This document shows, in pieces, positions 52,411-54,346 of a DNA stretch of 54,346 nucleotides. The stretch spans positions 1 to 54,346 of the forward strand of contig JAFEAV010000041.1 in NCBI GenBank assembly GCA_018266215.1. The letters are read 5' to 3'. The notes beneath the pieces are model-generated. The model made no database searches. It was not told the origin of the DNA and worked only from the letters and a program-made list of their open reading frames with translations. Each line of letters begins with the position of its first letter. Within the stretch, counting starts at the first letter, position 1. Source of the DNA: Cyanobacteria bacterium SZAS LIN-3 (GTDB lineage: Bacteria > Cyanobacteriota > Vampirovibrionia > Obscuribacterales > Obscuribacteraceae). A program made the position numbers and the translations under genes.

Positions 52411-52917
52411 CTAAGCGTCTTCTTCCATCGCTTTTTTGTCGGCCAGCACATCGTTGCCGTCTGCGGATATTTTGATATGGCCGACGATGCGATTGCGGTA
52501 GGCCACCGGCACTGCCCAGCAGGACTCCGGCTCGCGAAACTCCGCACCATCCAGCACTTCCAGCTCGGCGGCCACTGCATGCAATTGTGCCTGCACCAGA
52601 TCCGGTATCTCCGGCCTGGCTTCGGTCAGGCCGTGCAGTCCTTTGGGCAGCACGCTGCCGTCCTCCGGACTGAAATGCAGGGCCAGTGCGGCAAATTCTT
52701 CCAGCATCAGTGAGCCTTTGATTTCAAATTCGCCGCGTGGAGATTTTTTCATCCAGACTTTGCCCGGTTTTAAAAATCTGATGCTTTCACGCGCACTGGT
52801 GAGCGCTTTAATGGCATTATCCGGAGTATTGAATGCCCTCTGCGCGCTGCGCTCCTCGGGGCTCAGCTTCAGGTGCGGGGGCGTTGGTTTCTCTTTCTCT
52901 TTGTCTGGGTTCGGCAT
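52411..52917 (-). CDS. Unknown 168-aa soluble protein
   Basis: Charged, Lys/Pro-rich N-terminus (MPNPDKEKEKPTPPHLKLSPEERSA), then a mixed alpha/beta body (ALTSARESIRFLKPGKVWMKKSPRGEFEIKGSLMLEEFAALALHF). The C-terminus (ESCWAVPVAYRNRIVGHIKISADGNDVLADKKAMEED) contains a strand-helix pattern. No signal peptide, helix or recognised family. It begins 13 bp after the NtrC-like regulator on the same strand, so the two are probably co-transcribed, and it ends 19 bp from the convergent oxdC stop. Confidence 0.65.
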   Translation of the reverse strand: MPNPDKEKEKPTPPHLKLSPEERSAQRAFNTPDNAIKALTSARESIRFLKPGKVWMKKSPRGEFEIKGSLMLEEFAALALHFSPEDGSVLPKGLHGLTEARPEIPDLVQAQLHAVAAELEVLDGAEFREPESCWAVPVAYRNRIVGHIKISADGNDVLADKKAMEEDA

Positions 52918-52930
52918 TTTTATTCCTCCA

Positions 52931-54178
52931 TTAGTCGCTCATCAGGGCGTGTGTTTTTAGCTTGGCGTATAGCAACTGTCGGTTGATGCCCAGTATTCTT
53001 GCCGCTTCCGCCCTGTTTCCGTGCGCTTCCTTGAGTGCTCGTTCGAGCAGACTTTTTTCCAGGGCATTCATCGCCTGGTAATAATCGAGTGTGCCGTCAC
53101 CGTTTATCGGCTGCGACTGCGCCGCACTGTTCGTCTCCGCCGGCAGCATCCGCCCGGGCAGATCGCTTGCCTCAACCACCGGTGAACGCACGATTGCGCT
53201 CAGGTGGTAAGCGAGATTTTCCAGCTCGCGTACATTACCCGGCCATTCGTAGTCGAGCAATACTTTGGCCGCGGCACTGCTGAGACGCAAATTTTTGCCG
53301 GCTCCTGCCTGCTCCAGAAATGTCTCTGCCAGCACCAGCACGTCGGAGCCCCGTTCGCGCAGTGGCGGCAATTTTATGGGCAGCACATTGAGCCTGTAAA
53401 ACAGATCTTCGCGAAAGCTTTTTTCCTTCACCCGATTGATCAGATCATGCTGGGTGGTGGCGATGATGCGCGGCTTTTCATCACCGTCTTCTTTGAGCGC
53501 GCGCATGAGCATGGCCTGCATCTGACTGTTGAGATCGCCTATTTCATCGAGGATGACTGTGCCCCGGGCGCCCGGGCCAAGTGAGCGGAATGTTTGATAG
53601 TCCTCGGGCACGGCTGTGCAGTCTATGACAGTCAGTGGTGACCCGTTGTGCCGGCTGTGTTTATGGATGTTGCGCGCGGCGGTGTCTTTGCCGCTGCCGG
53701 TTTCGCCCTGGATTAAAACAGTAGCGTCGCAGGCGGCGGCGATGCCTATTAACTTGTTCAGTTCTCGCATGACCGGGCTGAGACCGGGCGTTGTTTCTCC
53801 ACTACTGCGAGAAGATTTTGGTCTGTTCAGGGCGCGGTGCAGGACGTTTTCCAGCTCGGCGCCTGCCAGCGGTTTGTTCAGGTGATCCACAGCTCCCAGG
53901 CGCATAGCTTCGATGATGTCATCACTTCCGGCTGTGCGGCTTGCCACTACCACTGGTACTGTATCGGCGCCGCCGGTTTTGATTGTCGCCAGGCTGACAG
54001 CTGCTGTAGCGCAGTCGTCGGAGTCGATGAAGACCAGGTCCACTTCATGTTTTTGCAGTGCCGTCAGGACCTCGGTCGCAGATTCGACTACGACTGATCG
54101 GTGGCCTAATTTCTCCAGCACTTCACAGATATAGCCGCAGCTGGCGGAGGGATCTTGTTGTATGAGCACGCATGCCAT
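52931..54178 (-). CDS. NtrC-like response regulator lacking GAFTGA
   Basis: 415 aa. Receiver domain about 1-115: the acidic pair is reduced (QQDP), Asp52 (VFIDSD) and Lys102 (NKPL) are kept. AAA+ domain about 132-345: Walker A GETGSGKD (158-165), Walker B GTVILDEIGD (206-215), sensor and arginine-finger regions (IIATTQHDL, FREDLFYRLNVLPIKLPPLRER), WPGNVRELENL. The C-terminal Fis-type helix-turn-helix is ALKEAHGNRAEAARILGINRQLLYAKLK. The segment between DCTAV and Walker B is about 15 residues instead of roughly 45; the ESELFGHEKGAFTGA portion that contacts sigma-54 is absent. It may therefore act with the housekeeping polymerase or as a repressor. Starts 3 bp after the MFS transporter stop. 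Confidence 0.9.
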   Translation of the reverse strand: MACVLIQQDPSASCGYICEVLEKLGHRSVVVESATEVLTALQKHEVDLVFIDSDDCATAAVSLATIKTGGADTVPVVVASRTAGSDDIIEAMRLGAVDHLNKPLAGAELENVLHRALNRPKSSRSSGETTPGLSPVMRELNKLIGIAAACDATVLIQGETGSGKDTAARNIHKHSRHNGSPLTVIDCTAVPEDYQTFRSLGPGARGTVILDEIGDLNSQMQAMLMRALKEDGDEKPRIIATTQHDLINRVKEKSFREDLFYRLNVLPIKLPPLRERGSDVLVLAETFLEQAGAGKNLRLSSAAAKVLLDYEWPGNVRELENLAYHLSAIVRSPVVEASDLPGRMLPAETNSAAQSQPINGDGTLDYYQAMNALEKSLLERALKEAHGNRAEAARILGINRQLLYAKLKTHALMSD

Positions 54179-54181
54179 ATT

Positions 54182-54346
54182 TCAATTTTCTCCAGCTACG
54201 GTTTTTGTTTTGACGAGAGTTTCGGGTAGACCGAGGTAACAGATTAGCAGACCGACCGCCGCACAGGCAGCCAGGGCAAAAAATCCGCTGCGATAGCCCC
54301 CGGCCTGGACCACAAGGCCGGCCAGGAAGTTACTGAGCATGGCCCC
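54182..54346 (-). CDS. MFS transporter, C-terminal fragment at window edge
   Basis: Only the last about 54 residues are in the window: a helix pair (MLSNFLAGLVVQAGGYRSGF, ALAACAAVGLLICYLGLPET) and a short basic tail. The Gly-x-x-x-Ala-Gly..Gly-Tyr-Arg loop and terminal LPET are typical of the final helices of major facilitator superfamily efflux or uptake permeases. The beginning is beyond the right edge. It sits immediately upstream of the NtrC-like gene, probably in the same transcript. Confidence 0.65.
   Translation of the reverse strand, partial: GAMLSNFLAGLVVQAGGYRSGFFALAACAAVGLLICYLGLPETLVKTKTVAGEN

Overview
The window is a gene-dense bacterial chromosome segment of about 55% GC. It is rich in secreted TPR proteins, membrane Ser/Thr kinases of the PknB type, OmpR-type regulators and small secreted proteins of unknown function. 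This mixture fits non-photosynthetic Cyanobacteria relatives (Vampirovibrionia/Melainabacteria, perhaps Candidatus Obscuribacterales). That placement is an inference from gene content only; there is no rRNA or other phylogenetic marker in the window.

Layout. 1-5.6 kb: a trypsin-like protease (cut by the left edge), a LysM protein, an EF-hand protein, a PhnB-like VOC protein, a TPR protein with a Gln/Asn repeat, an orphan OmpR regulator and a short SPFH protein. 5.7-10.2 kb: a 1048-aa VIT/vWA membrane protein ending in a PEP-CTERM-like tail, translationally coupled to an exosortase with an EpsI-like C-terminal domain. 10.2-13.9 kb: four exported proteins on the minus strand (TPR-matrixin metalloprotease, TPR-thioredoxin fold without cysteines, TPR protein, DUF1460 amidase-like protein). 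14-16.5 kb: a ureohydrolase-fold protein that has lost nearly all metal ligands, convergent with an unknown 514-aa protein. 16.7-28.6 kb: six paralogous Ser/Thr kinases in one tightly packed minus-strand operon. Five carry a transmembrane helix plus a shared ectodomain (a conserved module followed by leucine-rich repeats); one has no ectodomain. 28.8-33.3 kb: a glycine-zipper protein, a convergent response regulator and histidine kinase, and a secreted beta-helix protein. 33.5-40 kb: a TadG-like protein, divergent AraC regulator and azoreductase, a TPR protein, and a PadR regulator before a carotenoid oxygenase. 40-43.7 kb: a lower-GC stretch with a secreted zincin-like protein and a TonB-like-domain protein, bounded by an exact 19-bp direct repeat. 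43.8-47.9 kb: three Hsp20 chaperones, divergent TPR proteins and a small orphan protein. 47.9-52.4 kb: FdhD and an FdhF/YdeP-type molybdopterin oxidoreductase, divergent from a secreted oxalate decarboxylase. 52.4-54.3 kb: an unknown protein, an NtrC-like regulator lacking the GAFTGA region, and the end of an MFS transporter.

How the genes may work together. The exosortase and VIT protein look like a self-contained sorting pair with one visible substrate. The six kinases look like an expanded receptor array with a common cytoplasmic output and divergent extracytoplasmic sensors. The oxalate decarboxylase and formate dehydrogenase-like genes could form an oxalate to formate to CO2 route. No rRNA, tRNA, CRISPR array, transposase or integrase was recognised.
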